Counted from the first letter of the stretch, positions 8,021-17,293 are shown. The stretch: DNA of 64,000 bases from Verrucomicrobium sp. BvORR106 (GCF_000739655.1 NZ_BATR01000191.1:1-64000); one strand, 5' to 3'. Translations and numbers: made by a program. Notes: a model not told the origin generated them from the sequence alone.

Positions 8021-8848
8021 ATGAAACAATACCGCCTCAATCGCCTCTTCAACGCCAAGTCCAACCGCTGTTTCGATGTCGCCGTGGATCACGGCTTTTT
8101 CAACCAGCCCGGCTTCCTTCAGGGCATTGAAGACATGCGCACGGTGGTGAAGACCCTCGTGGATGCAGCGCCGGATGCGATCCAGCTCACGCTGGGGCAG
8201 GCCCGCCACCTGCAGGAGATCCCCGGCCGCCACAAGCCCTCCCTCGTGCTGCGCACAGATGTGGCCAACATCTACGGCAAAGAGCTGCCCGAGACCCGGT
8301 TCAGTCTGATGATTGAGGAAACCATGCTCCAGGCCGTGCGTTATGATGCAGCCTGCGTCTGCGTGAACCTCTTCCAGATCCCCGGTGCCCCGGAAGTGCA
8401 TGCCGAGTGCGTGGAGAACATCCTGCGCCTCAAGCCCCAGGCGGACTACTACGGCATCCCCATGATGGTGGAGCCGCTCGTATTCCAGCCCAACTCCGTG
8501 GCCGGCGGCTACATGGTGGACGGCGACCTCACGCAGATCATGTACCTGGTGCGCCAGGCCGTTGAACTCGGAGCAGACATCATCAAAGCGGACCCCACCG
8601 ACGATGTGAGCGTGTACCACAAGGTGGTGGAGACCGCGGGCGGCATCCCCGTGCTGGTGCGTGGCGGCGGCCGCGTGAGTGACCGCGACATCCTCGTGCG
8701 CACGCAGGGCCTCCTTGAGCAAGGGGCATCCGGCATTGTATATGGTCGCAATGTGATCCAGCACCCGAATCCCAAAGGCATCACCCAGGCCCTCATGGCC
8801 ATGGTGCATGATGGGGCCAGTGTTGACGAAGCCCTGGCCAAGATCTAA
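8021..8848 (+). CDS. Class I aldolase of the DhnA/LacD/LsrF type
   Basis: A 275-residue (beta/alpha)8 aldolase. The N-terminus has the family AVDHGFF motif (D23, H24); the probable Schiff-base lysine is K189 in ADIIKADPTDD; RGGGRVSD and YGRNVIQH form the typical phosphate-binding loops. A phosphate site implies a phosphorylated ketose substrate, which fits the PfkB kinase two genes downstream. By family, the reaction would be retro-aldol cleavage to dihydroxyacetone phosphate plus an aldehyde. The LsrF thiolase-like alternative cannot be ruled out. It lies 57 bp after the isomerase gene. Confidence 0.85.
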   Translation: MKQYRLNRLFNAKSNRCFDVAVDHGFFNQPGFLQGIEDMRTVVKTLVDAAPDAIQLTLGQARHLQEIPGRHKPSLVLRTDVANIYGKELPETRFSLMIEETMLQAVRYDAACVCVNLFQIPGAPEVHAECVENILRLKPQADYYGIPMMVEPLVFQPNSVAGGYMVDGDLTQIMYLVRQAVELGADIIKADPTDDVSVYHKVVETAGGIPVLVRGGGRVSDRDILVRTQGLLEQGASGIVYGRNVIQHPNPKGITQALMAMVHDGASVDEALAKI

Positions 8849-8868
8849 CGCCCCGCCCGCTGCACCGC

Positions 8869-10002
8869 ATGAAAGACATCAGAATTGGCATCATTGGCGG
8901 CGGCCTCATGGGCCGGGAAATGGCCAGCGCCTTCGCGCGCTGGTGTGCCCTCACGGACGTGAGCGTACGCCCCGTGCTCACCGCCGTGGCGGACCTCAAT
9001 CCGGCCACGCTGTCCTGGTTTGACATCATCCCCTCCTGCACGCTGCGCACAGGGGACTACAAGGAGCTGCTCGCGAGCCCTGACGTGGATGTCGTCTATG
9101 TGGCCGTGCCGCATCATCTCCACGAACCCATCTATCTCGATGTGCTGGCCGCCGGGAAGGACCTCTTTGCCGAGAAACCCTTCGGCATCGATCTCGCTTC
9201 CGCCAAGCGCATTCTGGAAGGCGTTCGCACGAGCGGCCGCTTTGTCCGTTGCAGCTCCGAGATGCCCTTCTTCCCCGGTGCCCAACGGGCACTCAGTCTG
9301 GCGGGCAGCGGCACCTTGGGCCGTGTGCTTGAAGTCGTTTCCGGCTTTCATCACAGCAGCGACCTGGATCCGAACAAGGCAGCCAACTGGAAGCGCATGA
9401 ACCAGTTCTGCGGCGAAGGCGGCGCTCTCAACGATCTGGGCATGCATGCCTGCCACCTGCCGCTGCGCCTCGGCTGGAATCCCACCCGCATCTTTGCCCA
9501 ATTGCAAAAGGGCTACCCCCAACGCCCTGATGGCAAGGGAGGACTTGCTGTCTGCGACACTTGGGACAACGCCCTGCTTCACACCTGGACCACGATTGGC
9601 GAAAACGAAGTGCCGCTGCGCCTGGAGATGAAGCGTCTCGCCCCAGGGGCGACGAACACCTGGTTCATTGAAATACTGGGCACCGAGGGCGGCGTCCGCT
9701 TCAGCACGGCCGAGCCCAAGACCCTCTGGGTCTTTGAGCGGGGCAAGGAGCAGTGGTGGAAGAAGACCGAACTCGGCTTCGGCACGCCCTTCAAGGCCGT
9801 CACCGGTGGCATCTTTGAGCCCGGCTTCCCCGACGTCATCCAGCAGATGTGGGCCGCCTATCTCATGGAGCGGGAAGGCCTGCTTGAAGGCCGGTTTGGC
9901 TGCGCTACGCCGGAGGAAGCCGTGGCCACGCACGAGATCTTTGCCGCCGCCCTGGAATCCCAGCGCACCAGCACCGTCGTCCCTATCCCCGGTCTGTCAT
10001 GA
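8869..10002 (+). CDS. Gfo/Idh/MocA-family NAD(P)-dependent oxidoreductase
   Basis: 377 residues. The Rossmann motif is IGIIGGGLMG at about 6-15, the family hallmark EKPFG follows in DLFAEKPFGIDLASAK, and the catalytic-type sequence GGALNDLGMHACHL contains the conserved D..H pair. This family oxidises or reduces hydroxyls of sugars and cyclitols. It starts 20 bp after the aldolase gene and overlaps the kinase by 4 bp, so it is translated in the same operon. A step before or beside the isomerase is likely, for example oxidation of a related sugar or polyol; the substrate is unknown. Confidence 0.9.
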   Translation: MKDIRIGIIGGGLMGREMASAFARWCALTDVSVRPVLTAVADLNPATLSWFDIIPSCTLRTGDYKELLASPDVDVVYVAVPHHLHEPIYLDVLAAGKDLFAEKPFGIDLASAKRILEGVRTSGRFVRCSSEMPFFPGAQRALSLAGSGTLGRVLEVVSGFHHSSDLDPNKAANWKRMNQFCGEGGALNDLGMHACHLPLRLGWNPTRIFAQLQKGYPQRPDGKGGLAVCDTWDNALLHTWTTIGENEVPLRLEMKRLAPGATNTWFIEILGTEGGVRFSTAEPKTLWVFERGKEQWWKKTELGFGTPFKAVTGGIFEPGFPDVIQQMWAAYLMEREGLLEGRFGCATPEEAVATHEIFAAALESQRTSTVVPIPGLS

Positions 10003-11006
10003 GTTCCTCACGCAGCGGCCTGCTGGCGGGCGGGAACTTCATTGTGGACCACGTGAAGATCATCGACGCCTATCCGGATCAGGACATGCTCGCCAGCATC
10101 CTGGGCCAGACCCAGGCCAATGGCGGTGGTCCGTACAACGTGCTCAAGGACCTTGCCGCCATGGGGGCCACCTTCCCCCTGGCCGCCGCCGGCATGGTGG
10201 GCGAGGACGACAACGGACGCTGGATCCGCGAGGACTGCCGGGTTCATGGTATCAACACCGACCAGCTCCACGCTACGAAGGAGCGCGCCACTTCCTACAC
10301 CGATGCCATGACCGTGGCTGGCACGGGACGGCGCACGTTCTTCCACCAGCGCGGGGCCAATGCCCTCTTCAATGTAGCGCATGTGGACTTCCGCAACAGC
10401 TCTGCCCGAATCTTTCATCTAGGCTACCTGATGCTGCTGGACACCCTGGATTCCTTTGCCCCGGATGGCCGCACGCACGCCTCCCACCTGCTGGAGAAAG
10501 CCGTGGCCGCCGGCCTCGAGACCAGCGTGGACATGGTCAGCACGGAGCATCCTCAGTTCAGGGAAATTGCCCTGAGCGCCCTGCCCTACACCCATCACCT
10601 CATGCTCAATGAAGTGGAGGCCGCCCGCGTCCTGCACCGGAGCATTCCAGCGGATCAGCCGGAGGCGCTGCTGAGTGCTGCCTCGGACCTTCTGGGCCTG
10701 GGCGTGCGTCAATCGGTGACCGTTCATACGGAGCATGGATGCGCCTCGGTCACCGTCGCCGGGGAAAAGCTTCACCAGCCCTCTCTGCTCATCCCTGCGG
10801 GCTACAGCAAGGGAGCCACCGGTGCTGGCGATGCCTTTGCCGCCGGTCTGCTCTACGGGCTGCATGAGCAGCTTTCCCTGGCCGAGCGCCTGCAACTGGC
10901 CGTCTGCACCGCAGCGGCATCGCTGGCCGATCCCACACCTTCCGCTGGGCTACGCCCGGTGTCCGAGTGCCTGGCCCTGGCCGCTGAGTTCGGGTTTAGG
11001 AAATAG
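9999..11006 (+). CDS. PfkB-family carbohydrate kinase
   Basis: A 335-residue ribokinase-fold kinase. It shows the N-terminal glycine-rich substrate motif GGGPYNVLKDLAAMG and the C-terminal signature GATGAGDAFAAGLLYG, whose aspartate is the catalytic base. It overlaps the dehydrogenase stop through ATGA. It probably phosphorylates the ketose made by the isomerase, giving the phosphate that the class I aldolase then splits. The operon as a whole resembles no single pathway I can name with confidence; myo-inositol and sulfoquinovose routes share kinase and aldolase types but lack the other partners here. Confidence 0.9.
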   Translation: MSSSRSGLLAGGNFIVDHVKIIDAYPDQDMLASILGQTQANGGGPYNVLKDLAAMGATFPLAAAGMVGEDDNGRWIREDCRVHGINTDQLHATKERATSYTDAMTVAGTGRRTFFHQRGANALFNVAHVDFRNSSARIFHLGYLMLLDTLDSFAPDGRTHASHLLEKAVAAGLETSVDMVSTEHPQFREIALSALPYTHHLMLNEVEAARVLHRSIPADQPEALLSAASDLLGLGVRQSVTVHTEHGCASVTVAGEKLHQPSLLIPAGYSKGATGAGDAFAAGLLYGLHEQLSLAERLQLAVCTAAASLADPTPSAGLRPVSECLALAAEFGFRK

Positions 11007-11106
11007 ACCGGGGTGGCATTGGAATGGCATTTGGCCGTCGGGAGCCATCTGAAGGTCCAAGCACACGTCTCCGTGGTCTTATGTCGGGGGTTGTTTGCAA
11101 CTTCAG

Positions 11107-11393
11107 GCCTACCGCTCCGCGGTAGAAAGCCCCCGGACGTTTCCATGGGTTGCACTCGCTACGCTCGTTTCACCCGTGGCTACTCATGGCGAACCCTCCG
11201 GGTTCAGGAATGCACGCAGCGATTGCCGAAAATGGAACGACATCTGCAATTGCATGCACCACCGTCATGCTGCCCCTGACACCCATGCCAGGAACCCGGA
11301 GGGTTCGCCATGAATAGCCATGGGCCGGCCGAGCTCAGCGAGGACTGCCCACGGTCATTTCCCGCTTGCCATCTACCACGGAGTGGTAGGCCC
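11107..11393. repeat. Long imperfect inverted repeat, family A copy 2 (arms pointing inward)
   Basis: The left arm (11107-11206) has CTACCGCTCCGCGGTAG through GGCGAACCCTCCGGGTTCA. The right arm (11289-11393) is its imperfect reverse complement, from GGAACCCGGAGGGTTCGCC to CTACCACGGAGTGGTAG. Compared with 84-354 the arms are in the opposite order around the spacer. Changes inside the small hairpins are compensatory: CCGCTCCGCGG in one arm and CCACGGAGTGG in the other both still pair. The rest of the 626-bp gap 11007-11632 contains no convincing gene. Confidence 0.75.
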
Positions 11394-11450
11394 ATCGCGT
11401 TGCCCACCCCTGGCACCCGCCAAACACTTTGGGAGCCCCAGCATCTACAC

Positions 11451-11550
11451 AACGCTTTCAGCGTTGAAAGCTTCTCTCATCACACCCACCGTAGACTCGC
11501 TTGAAGCTCGTCAACGGTGGGCTGTGCTCCGCATCCCCTACAGGGATCAA
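11451..11550. repeat. Small hairpin cluster, possibly another interspersed repeat
   Basis: AACGCTTTCAGCGTT at about 11453-11467 is a 6-bp stem with a 3-nt loop. Further on CCCACCG (about 11488) pairs with CGGTGGG (about 11514), followed by CTGTGCTCCGCATCCCCTACAGGG. The style matches interspersed repeats I associate with Verrucomicrobia and Planctomycetes, but only one copy lies in the window. Confidence 0.35.
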
Positions 11551-11632
11551 CTTCGAACAGATCATTCTTGAAGCCCGAATGGCCGGATGCCCGACCATTC
11601 AGAAATCACAGATCCAAATTCGAAAATCCCCC

Positions 11633-13279
11633 TCACGCCTTCTGGACAATGATCCGGGTGCCCGTCACGGACTTCACCTTCACAGGCGTTCCAGGGGCGA
11701 TGTAGTCCCCTTCCACCATCGCTTCGATCGTGGTTTCACCAAAGTCCACATGCCCATACGGACGCATGGCGCTGCGGGTGGTGCCGGAGGCTCCCACCGG
11801 CACCGTGGAGGCGCGGCTCTGGCCATGGCCTTCAATGGAATCCTGCTCGCCACCCACGGCCGCCTGCAGGATCAGCCTCTGGAACGGACCTGCGGACGGG
11901 AAGTAGCGCATGAAGATGATGATCAAGGCCAGCGCTCCGGTGAAGGCCAGGCCCAGATTGCGCAGGGCCACGACATAGTCCTCGAACCGCACCGGGAAGG
12001 TGCCGCCCTCGGGCACATTCACATCCCAGCCGGACATCGTGTAGATGATGGATCCAATCACCAGGACCAATCCCACCAATCCAAACATGAGGTGCCCGGG
12101 AAAGACGAACAGCTCCACGATCAGGAAGAGCACACCGATAAAGAAGATGAAGACCGTCTCGTATCCCACCAGGCTGCCCGCCACATAGTGCCCAAAGAAG
12201 AACAAGCCAAATGCGGTCGCGGAAATAATTCCTGGAATGCCAAACCCAGGATGCTGCATTTCCAGATAGCCGCCGGCGATTCCCACGAGGAGCAGGATGG
12301 CGGCGTACTTCGTGATCAGGATGGCCACCAGCTCAAACCCTTTGGGCTCGGCCTTGATGATCGGGCCTTTGAAGCCTTCCTGCTTCACCAACTCATCCAG
12401 GTTGCGCACAATGGCCTTGGCCAGGAGCGGCTTCCCGTCGTAGGTCTTGGTGGCTTCCTGCTGGTCCAGCGTGAGGATGCGTCCCTTCGGGCAGATCTCC
12501 ACACCGGAAACCTTCAAACCCACATCCTTGTCGATCATGGCCTCGATGATCTCTGGATTGTGCCCCTTGCTCTTCACGGCGGTGCGCGCCATGGCCATGA
12601 AGGCGGAGTTCATCTTGGCACGCTCCGCATCGTCCATTTTCTCGCCGCCGCCTGAGACCGGAGTTGCTGCGCCGATGCTGCTCGCGGGGCTCATATACAC
12701 AGCGTCCGTGGCCATCGCGATGATGGCCCCGGCAGAAAGCGCACGGGGATTCACAAACGCCACGCTGCGAGGCGTCAATTCCTGAAGGTCTTTCATGACC
12801 ACGGTGGTGGTGTGCCACGCCAGGCCTCCGGGAGTGTCCAGATCAAACACCACCGCCTCGGCACCTTCATCCGTCGCCCGCTTCATGGTGCGGGACATGT
12901 ACTCGAACCGCGCCGGGCTGATCAGATCCTCTTCACCAATAGGAATGACCACCACCTTGCCCGTGTACTCGCCTGTTTTAGTTGCTGGAGGCTTGATGCG
13001 GGGAGGCAACACAAAGTCCTGCATCTTGGGCAAAGGCTTGGCAGCCTCCGTGGCGGCGGGCGGTGAGTCAGCCGCTTCGGTTTTCTTGCCATCGACTGGT
13101 TCCGCAGGTTTGGCAGACTCCTTCGGAGCTTCATTCTTCGCCTCAGTCGAAGCTGGTGCTGCTGGCACCGGTGCCGGAGCGGGCGGCACCTCCTGCCCGG
13201 CGACCAGAAGGGTGCCAATCGTGGCCAGGATCGCAAAAAAAGCTGCCGGGAAGATGGGGAGTTGGCGGCGGGTTTTCAT
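11633..13279 (-). CDS. NfeD-type membrane-bound ClpP-like serine protease (long form)
   Basis: 548 residues, starting at MKTRRQ because it begins a proper signal peptide (1-28); codons upstream are open but not signal-like. Residues 30-100 are a Pro/Ala/Glu-rich linker. A ClpP/crotonase-fold protease domain follows; the probable nucleophile is the serine of ALSAGAIIAMATD, with FDLDTPGG before it. Several transmembrane helices then lead to a C-terminal NfeD OB-fold domain ending at TRIIVQKA. Long NfeD proteins often occur with a stomatin (SPFH) partner; none is adjacent here. A role in membrane-protein quality control is inferred from the family. Confidence 0.88.
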   Translation of the reverse strand: MKTRRQLPIFPAAFFAILATIGTLLVAGQEVPPAPAPVPAAPASTEAKNEAPKESAKPAEPVDGKKTEAADSPPAATEAAKPLPKMQDFVLPPRIKPPATKTGEYTGKVVVIPIGEEDLISPARFEYMSRTMKRATDEGAEAVVFDLDTPGGLAWHTTTVVMKDLQELTPRSVAFVNPRALSAGAIIAMATDAVYMSPASSIGAATPVSGGGEKMDDAERAKMNSAFMAMARTAVKSKGHNPEIIEAMIDKDVGLKVSGVEICPKGRILTLDQQEATKTYDGKPLLAKAIVRNLDELVKQEGFKGPIIKAEPKGFELVAILITKYAAILLLVGIAGGYLEMQHPGFGIPGIISATAFGLFFFGHYVAGSLVGYETVFIFFIGVLFLIVELFVFPGHLMFGLVGLVLVIGSIIYTMSGWDVNVPEGGTFPVRFEDYVVALRNLGLAFTGALALIIIFMRYFPSAGPFQRLILQAAVGGEQDSIEGHGQSRASTVPVGASGTTRSAMRPYGHVDFGETTIEAMVEGDYIAPGTPVKVKSVTGTRIIVQKA

Positions 13280-13417
13280 AGAGGAAGCTTCGACGGATAC
13301 GAGATACGATCCTGCAACTCCGTCGAAACACAACCCCTCATCACGTCACACCGCCGCCGCCGCGCAGACGCGTCGGGGTTAAGGGGTGCCCCCGTTGTCA
13401 CATGCGAGTGCTCTGAC

Positions 13418-13682
13418 GCCAAGGGCGTCACACAAAGTAGCCCAGGGTCAGGCGAGGCACGAGCCGCCACCCTGGGTATGTAGGCAGTTGGATCAGAACT
13501 CCGAAGTGAGTTCTACAAACCGTGGCCGCATCCCTGATGTCCACCGCAAGCAAGACGGTCGTCTTCAGCTGATCTGAACCGTCTGTAGAACTCCCTTGGA
13601 GTTCCATCGCTATCCCATGAATACCCGGGGTGGCGACCGCTTCGCGGTCTGACCCCGGGCTATCTTGTATCACACCGTTGGC
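13418..13682. repeat. Long imperfect inverted repeat, family B
   Basis: The left arm (13418-13523) and right arm (13577-13682) are imperfect reverse complements of about 105 bp around a 53-bp spacer. Paired blocks include GCCAAGGGCGTCACACAAAG with CTTGTATCACACCGTTGGC, AGCCCAGGGTCAGGCG with CGGTCTGACCCCGGGCT, and the two GAACTCC..GGAGTTC hairpins. It differs in sequence from family A. It fills most of the 489-bp gap between the protease and the PSCyt1-LRR gene. No ORF inside looks real. Confidence 0.75.
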
Positions 13683-13768
13683 GTGGAGCTTCTGTCACGA
13701 AGACATGCGTCACCTTCACACTCAAGTCCAGCATTCCGCCAACCTGACGTCGATGCGCCGCCGCAGGA

Positions 13769-14809
13769 CTACTTGTTGTTCTTCTTGCGTTTGCCCTGGT
13801 TGTCTTCTTGTGCAGCCCCTTCAGGAGCGGCGATGACGACGTTGTGAACAATCTCTGCCTGAGGCAGCGCCGCTTTGAGTTTGGCCACTCCAGCATCAGT
13901 CGCTTTGGTTTCCCAGAGGTAGATGTTCCGCAGGGTCTTGATGCCTGCCAGTGTTGCCAGGCTCGCATCGGTCACCTCGGTGCCGTAGAGGTTCACGTAG
14001 GTGAGATGCTTAAGGGCGCTCAGTTGCTCTACGCCTTTGTCGGTCACTTTGGTCTTGCGCAGATCCAGGCGGGTCAGACGGGGGAACTGCACCACCGCTT
14101 TCAATCCTGCATCCGTGACCGCCGTGCGAGCGAGGTCCAGGTGCACCACATTTTCTTTCAGCACCAGCAGGTTCTGAATGCTGGCGTCATCACAACGGCT
14201 CACTCCGGTGAGGAAGTCCACCCGCAGGAGCGGGCTGTTCACCATGAGCGGGCTCACTTGGGCACCGGCATCTTTGGCTTTCTTCAGTGCCTCGGTACTG
14301 GCAGGTTGCAGACCTTCCGCGAGCGCCTTGTAGAGAACATCGTGCTCCCTTTCTTTCTGCACCACCTTGGCTGCAGCAGGATCGACGGGCTTGCCGGCCA
14401 CATTGCCTTCCCATCCCCCAAAGTCGCCCCCTTCTTCAATCCAGGTCTTGATCTTGGCCATCTCATCCGCCGTCACAGGATCACCCTTGGGGGGCATGAA
14501 CATGTCATCATCCTTGGGCAAGGTCAGCACTTCATAAAGGTAGCTCTTGGCAACATCTTTGGGAACGAGTGCGGGGCGTTTGCTCTCGCCGCCTTTCAGG
14601 ATGGCCCAGGCGGCATCCAGACGGAGTTCCGCCTTCGGTTTCACCAGCTTGCCGGCCTCTTCATGCGGCGCGCTGTGACACTTTAGACATTTCGTCTCCA
14701 AAATCGGAAGGATCTCCGACTTGAATTCGACCTTCGCAGAGAGCGTCACCGGGAGCGTGGCAGCGACCCACAGCACGATGGACCGACGGGTTATAGGAAG
14801 CTTTGTCAT
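13769..14809 (-). CDS. Exported PSCyt1 cytochrome c domain fused to leucine-rich repeats
   Basis: 346 residues. The signal peptide is 1-25 (ending LSAK). A PSCyt1 domain follows with heme motif CLKCH (C41, C44, H45) and candidate axial Met in DMFMPPKGD. After an alpha-helical linker, residues about 200-310 form LRR-type repeats of about 24 residues (LDLARTAVTDAGLKAV, LDLRKTKVTDKGVEQL, VNLYGTEVTDASLATL, IYLWETKATDAGVAKL). The C-terminus is lysine/asparagine-rich (KRKKNNK). PSCyt1-LRR fusions are common in Planctomycetes and Verrucomicrobia with no assigned function. It is divergent from glgC. Confidence 0.85.
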   Translation of the reverse strand: MTKLPITRRSIVLWVAATLPVTLSAKVEFKSEILPILETKCLKCHSAPHEEAGKLVKPKAELRLDAAWAILKGGESKRPALVPKDVAKSYLYEVLTLPKDDDMFMPPKGDPVTADEMAKIKTWIEEGGDFGGWEGNVAGKPVDPAAAKVVQKEREHDVLYKALAEGLQPASTEALKKAKDAGAQVSPLMVNSPLLRVDFLTGVSRCDDASIQNLLVLKENVVHLDLARTAVTDAGLKAVVQFPRLTRLDLRKTKVTDKGVEQLSALKHLTYVNLYGTEVTDASLATLAGIKTLRNIYLWETKATDAGVAKLKAALPQAEIVHNVVIAAPEGAAQEDNQGKRKKNNK

Positions 14810-14862
14810 AGGGCGGCGAAGGAAACGCTTGCCCCATTGCCTTGTTTCAGGAAAATTCCTCC

Positions 14863-16185
14863 ATGGCTGCCGCTGCTTCCTCCGTGAATCGCTTCGAAAC
14901 TGAAGCCCTTCTGAATCGTCACACGTTGGGGATCATTATGGGTGGGGGGGCCGGTACACGACTCTTCCCGCTAACCAAGGACCGGGCCAAGCCTGCCGTC
15001 CCTCTTGCTGGCAAGTACCGCCTGGTGGACATCCCCATCAGCAACTGCATCAACAGCGGCGTACGCCAGGTGTACGTGCTGACGCAGTACAACAGCGCCT
15101 CCCTCAACCGCCACATCAGCCGGGCTTATAAGTTCGACCTTTTCAGCCACGGTTTTGTGGAGATTCTGGCAGCACAACAAACTCCAGAAGGCGAAGCCTG
15201 GTATCAGGGCACTGCAGACGCCGTCCGCCAAAACCTGCGCAACTTCACCCAGGGCAAGTACGAGTACTTCCTCATCCTCAGCGGTGACCAGTTGTATCGC
15301 ATGGACTTCCGCAAAGTCCTGACCCGTCACCTGGAGAACAATGCCGACATCACCATCGCCACCATCCCCGTGGATGAGCGGCAGGCCAAGTCCTTCGGCA
15401 TCATGCAGACGGACCCGGATGGCCGGATTCGGAACTTTGTTGAAAAACCGAAGGATCCTGAAGTGCTGCAGTCCCTGGCCATGCCAGCTGAAATCGTGCA
15501 GCAGCTGAAGCTGAGCGAAGACCAGCCTTACTACGAAGCCAGCATGGGGATTTACGTCTTCAACCGCGCGGCCCTGATTGCGGCTCTGGACAACGACTTC
15601 GTCGATTTCGGCAAGCACATCATCCCGCAGGCGATCAAGGACTACAAGGTCCTCAGCTATCCCTTCCAAGGGTATTGGGAAGACATCGGAACCATTCGCA
15701 GTTTCTTCGAAGCCAATCTGGACCTCTGCTCGGTGGTCCCCCAGTACGACTTCTTTGATTCGCAGGCACCGATCTTCACCCACGCCCGTTTCCTGCCCGC
15801 AACCAAGATCAACGGCGGCAGCATTCACCGTGCGTTGCTCTCAGACGGCTGCATTCTGTCCGAAGCCCGGATCGAAAACAGCATCCTCGGGGTCCGGACG
15901 GTCGTGGAGGCCGAGACCTCCATCAAAGACTGCATCATCATGGGAGCCGACTACTACGCCGGCGCTGTGAACTGCCCCATCAACCGCCCTGCCACCGGCA
16001 TTGGCCGTCGCTGCAAGATCGAGCGGGCAATCATCGACAAAAACGTCCACATCGGAGATGGTGTGGTCATCACTCCCAAGGACAAGCCGGAAAACTTCGA
16101 CCATCCGGAAGGTCTCTATTACATCCGCGACGGCATCGTGGTCATTCCCAAGGATGCCATCATTCCCGCAGGGATGTGGATTTGA
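14863..16185 (+). CDS. glgC: Glucose-1-phosphate adenylyltransferase (ADP-glucose pyrophosphorylase)
   Basis: 440 residues, normal for the family. The start MAAAASS is preceded by AGGAAAA; a TTG 21 bp upstream is also open. The nucleotidyltransferase motif is [18 protein letters not shown], with the sugar-binding [11 protein letters not shown] after it, [14 protein letters not shown] in the centre, and VEKPKDP later. The C-terminal left-handed beta-helix domain ([37 protein letters not shown]) is complete. It makes ADP-glucose for glycogen in the cytosol and is normally controlled by allosteric sugar phosphates. No other glycogen gene is nearby; a strong terminator follows, so it is monocistronic. 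Confidence 0.97.
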   Translation: MAAAASSVNRFETEALLNRHTLGIIMGGGAGTRLFPLTKDRAKPAVPLAGKYRLVDIPISNCINSGVRQVYVLTQYNSASLNRHISRAYKFDLFSHGFVEILAAQQTPEGEAWYQGTADAVRQNLRNFTQGKYEYFLILSGDQLYRMDFRKVLTRHLENNADITIATIPVDERQAKSFGIMQTDPDGRIRNFVEKPKDPEVLQSLAMPAEIVQQLKLSEDQPYYEASMGIYVFNRAALIAALDNDFVDFGKHIIPQAIKDYKVLSYPFQGYWEDIGTIRSFFEANLDLCSVVPQYDFFDSQAPIFTHARFLPATKINGGSIHRALLSDGCILSEARIENSILGVRTVVEAETSIKDCIIMGADYYAGAVNCPINRPATGIGRRCKIERAIIDKNVHIGDGVVITPKDKPENFDHPEGLYYIRDGIVVIPKDAIIPAGMWI

Positions 16186-16204
16186 TCCAACTCTAAATCA
16201 CCAA

Positions 16205-16236
16205 GGGGAGCCGGGTTGTACCGGCTCCCCTTTTTT
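16205..16236 (+). terminator. Rho-independent terminator of glgC
   Basis: The 10-bp perfect stem GGGGAGCCGG / CCGGCTCCCC with loop GTTGTA is followed at once by six T residues, 19 bp after the glgC stop codon. Confidence 0.93.
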
Positions 16237-16253
16237 GTGCGACCTCGCACGTA

Positions 16254-17207
16254 TCAAGGCCCAGGCCTTGCCGCCCAAAATTCAGCCGGCGGCTTCAGAT
16301 CGTTGCCTTCTTCGGCAAACTTGGTGCCGATCTCCCCGAGCGGCAGAGCCTTGGCCACCTCCAGGCCTGTCTTGATACGGTCTGGAGTGAAGACCAACCT
16401 CGTGAGATGCAGGCCCTGAAGGGGGGTCAGATCCTCCACCGGGGTTTCACCAATGTGCAGGCGCTCCAAAGAGGAACCTTTGAGCGGGCCAAGGTCCACC
16501 ACCCGGGTGAGGTGCAAGGTCAGGCTCTTCAGAGGCAGCCCTTTCAAGGGAGCAATGTTGGTCAGCGGACATCCATTGAGCCACACCATCGAAAGCGGGC
16601 TTTTCCGCAGTGCGGAAATGTCGGAGATGGGACAGTCTTTGGCATTGAAGTCCGTCAGGGGCAGCCCTTCCAGAGGCCCCAGATCCTGCACCGGAGTTCC
16701 GGTGAGATACAGCTTCGTCAACGGCATGCCGCGTAGCGGAGACAGGTCCCGCACCTTCGTGCGCTCGATGTAGAGCTCCGTGATCGGCAGCCCCTTTAAA
16801 GGCGTCAGTTCACTCACCTGCGTGTCACTGAGGTACACTGCGGTCAATCGCGCACGCCCTTCCAGAAACTTCAAATTGCTCACCTTGGCTCCATCCAGAC
16901 CCACAGCGAGAGGTTCCCCGTCCTCAATGCGAAACTGTCCGCCGCCCTCGTACTCAGGGTTGTGGAACTTGATCTCCTTGTTCATCAACTCCTCCGTCCA
17001 GGCAAACTTGAGTTTGGCCGCCGGTGGAGTCGGAGCTGGTGCAGTGGCGGGCGCACCTGCTGGAGGGGTTGCCGCGGGTAGTGAGGATGCCGTTTTGTCC
17101 GGCAAGGTCGGCTCCTGCTTCGGCCCGCAATGGGTCAAACCGAAGATCACCGCGAAAAGTCCGCCGAAGGAAGCGAAGGTGTGCCGATACGCCATGGAGA
17201 AAGCCAT
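16254..17207 (-). CDS. Leucine-rich-repeat lipoprotein
   Basis: 317 residues if started at MAFSMAYR; a start 12 bp further in (MAYRHT) is equally possible. A hydrophobic signal precedes C27 in FGLTHC, a probable lipidation cysteine, though histidine at -1 is unusual. A Pro/Ala linker (PPAGAPATAPAPTPP) follows. Residues about 125-290 hold some seven repeats of about 22 residues with the pattern LxPLxGLPLTxLxLxxTPVxDL, the internalin-like LRR form. Protein-protein contact at the cell envelope is the likely role; no enzyme domain is visible. It converges on the glgC terminator. Confidence 0.75.
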   Translation of the reverse strand: MAFSMAYRHTFASFGGLFAVIFGLTHCGPKQEPTLPDKTASSLPAATPPAGAPATAPAPTPPAAKLKFAWTEELMNKEIKFHNPEYEGGGQFRIEDGEPLAVGLDGAKVSNLKFLEGRARLTAVYLSDTQVSELTPLKGLPITELYIERTKVRDLSPLRGMPLTKLYLTGTPVQDLGPLEGLPLTDFNAKDCPISDISALRKSPLSMVWLNGCPLTNIAPLKGLPLKSLTLHLTRVVDLGPLKGSSLERLHIGETPVEDLTPLQGLHLTRLVFTPDRIKTGLEVAKALPLGEIGTKFAEEGNDLKPPAEFWAARPGP

Positions 17208-17293
17208 GCCGCCTACCAACGCCGCTCGCAACCCGAAGTTACAGGAGGTTTGCCTGGAAGCCCGCTCTCCTCTTCAGCGGCCTCCCAATCAAC

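Noticed and set aside
6920-11006. Myo-inositol or sulfoquinovose catabolic operon
   Set aside because: Kinase and aldolase types fit, but IolB/IolD/IolE or the sulfolactaldehyde reductase and SQ isomerase are missing and the isomerase is of XylA type.
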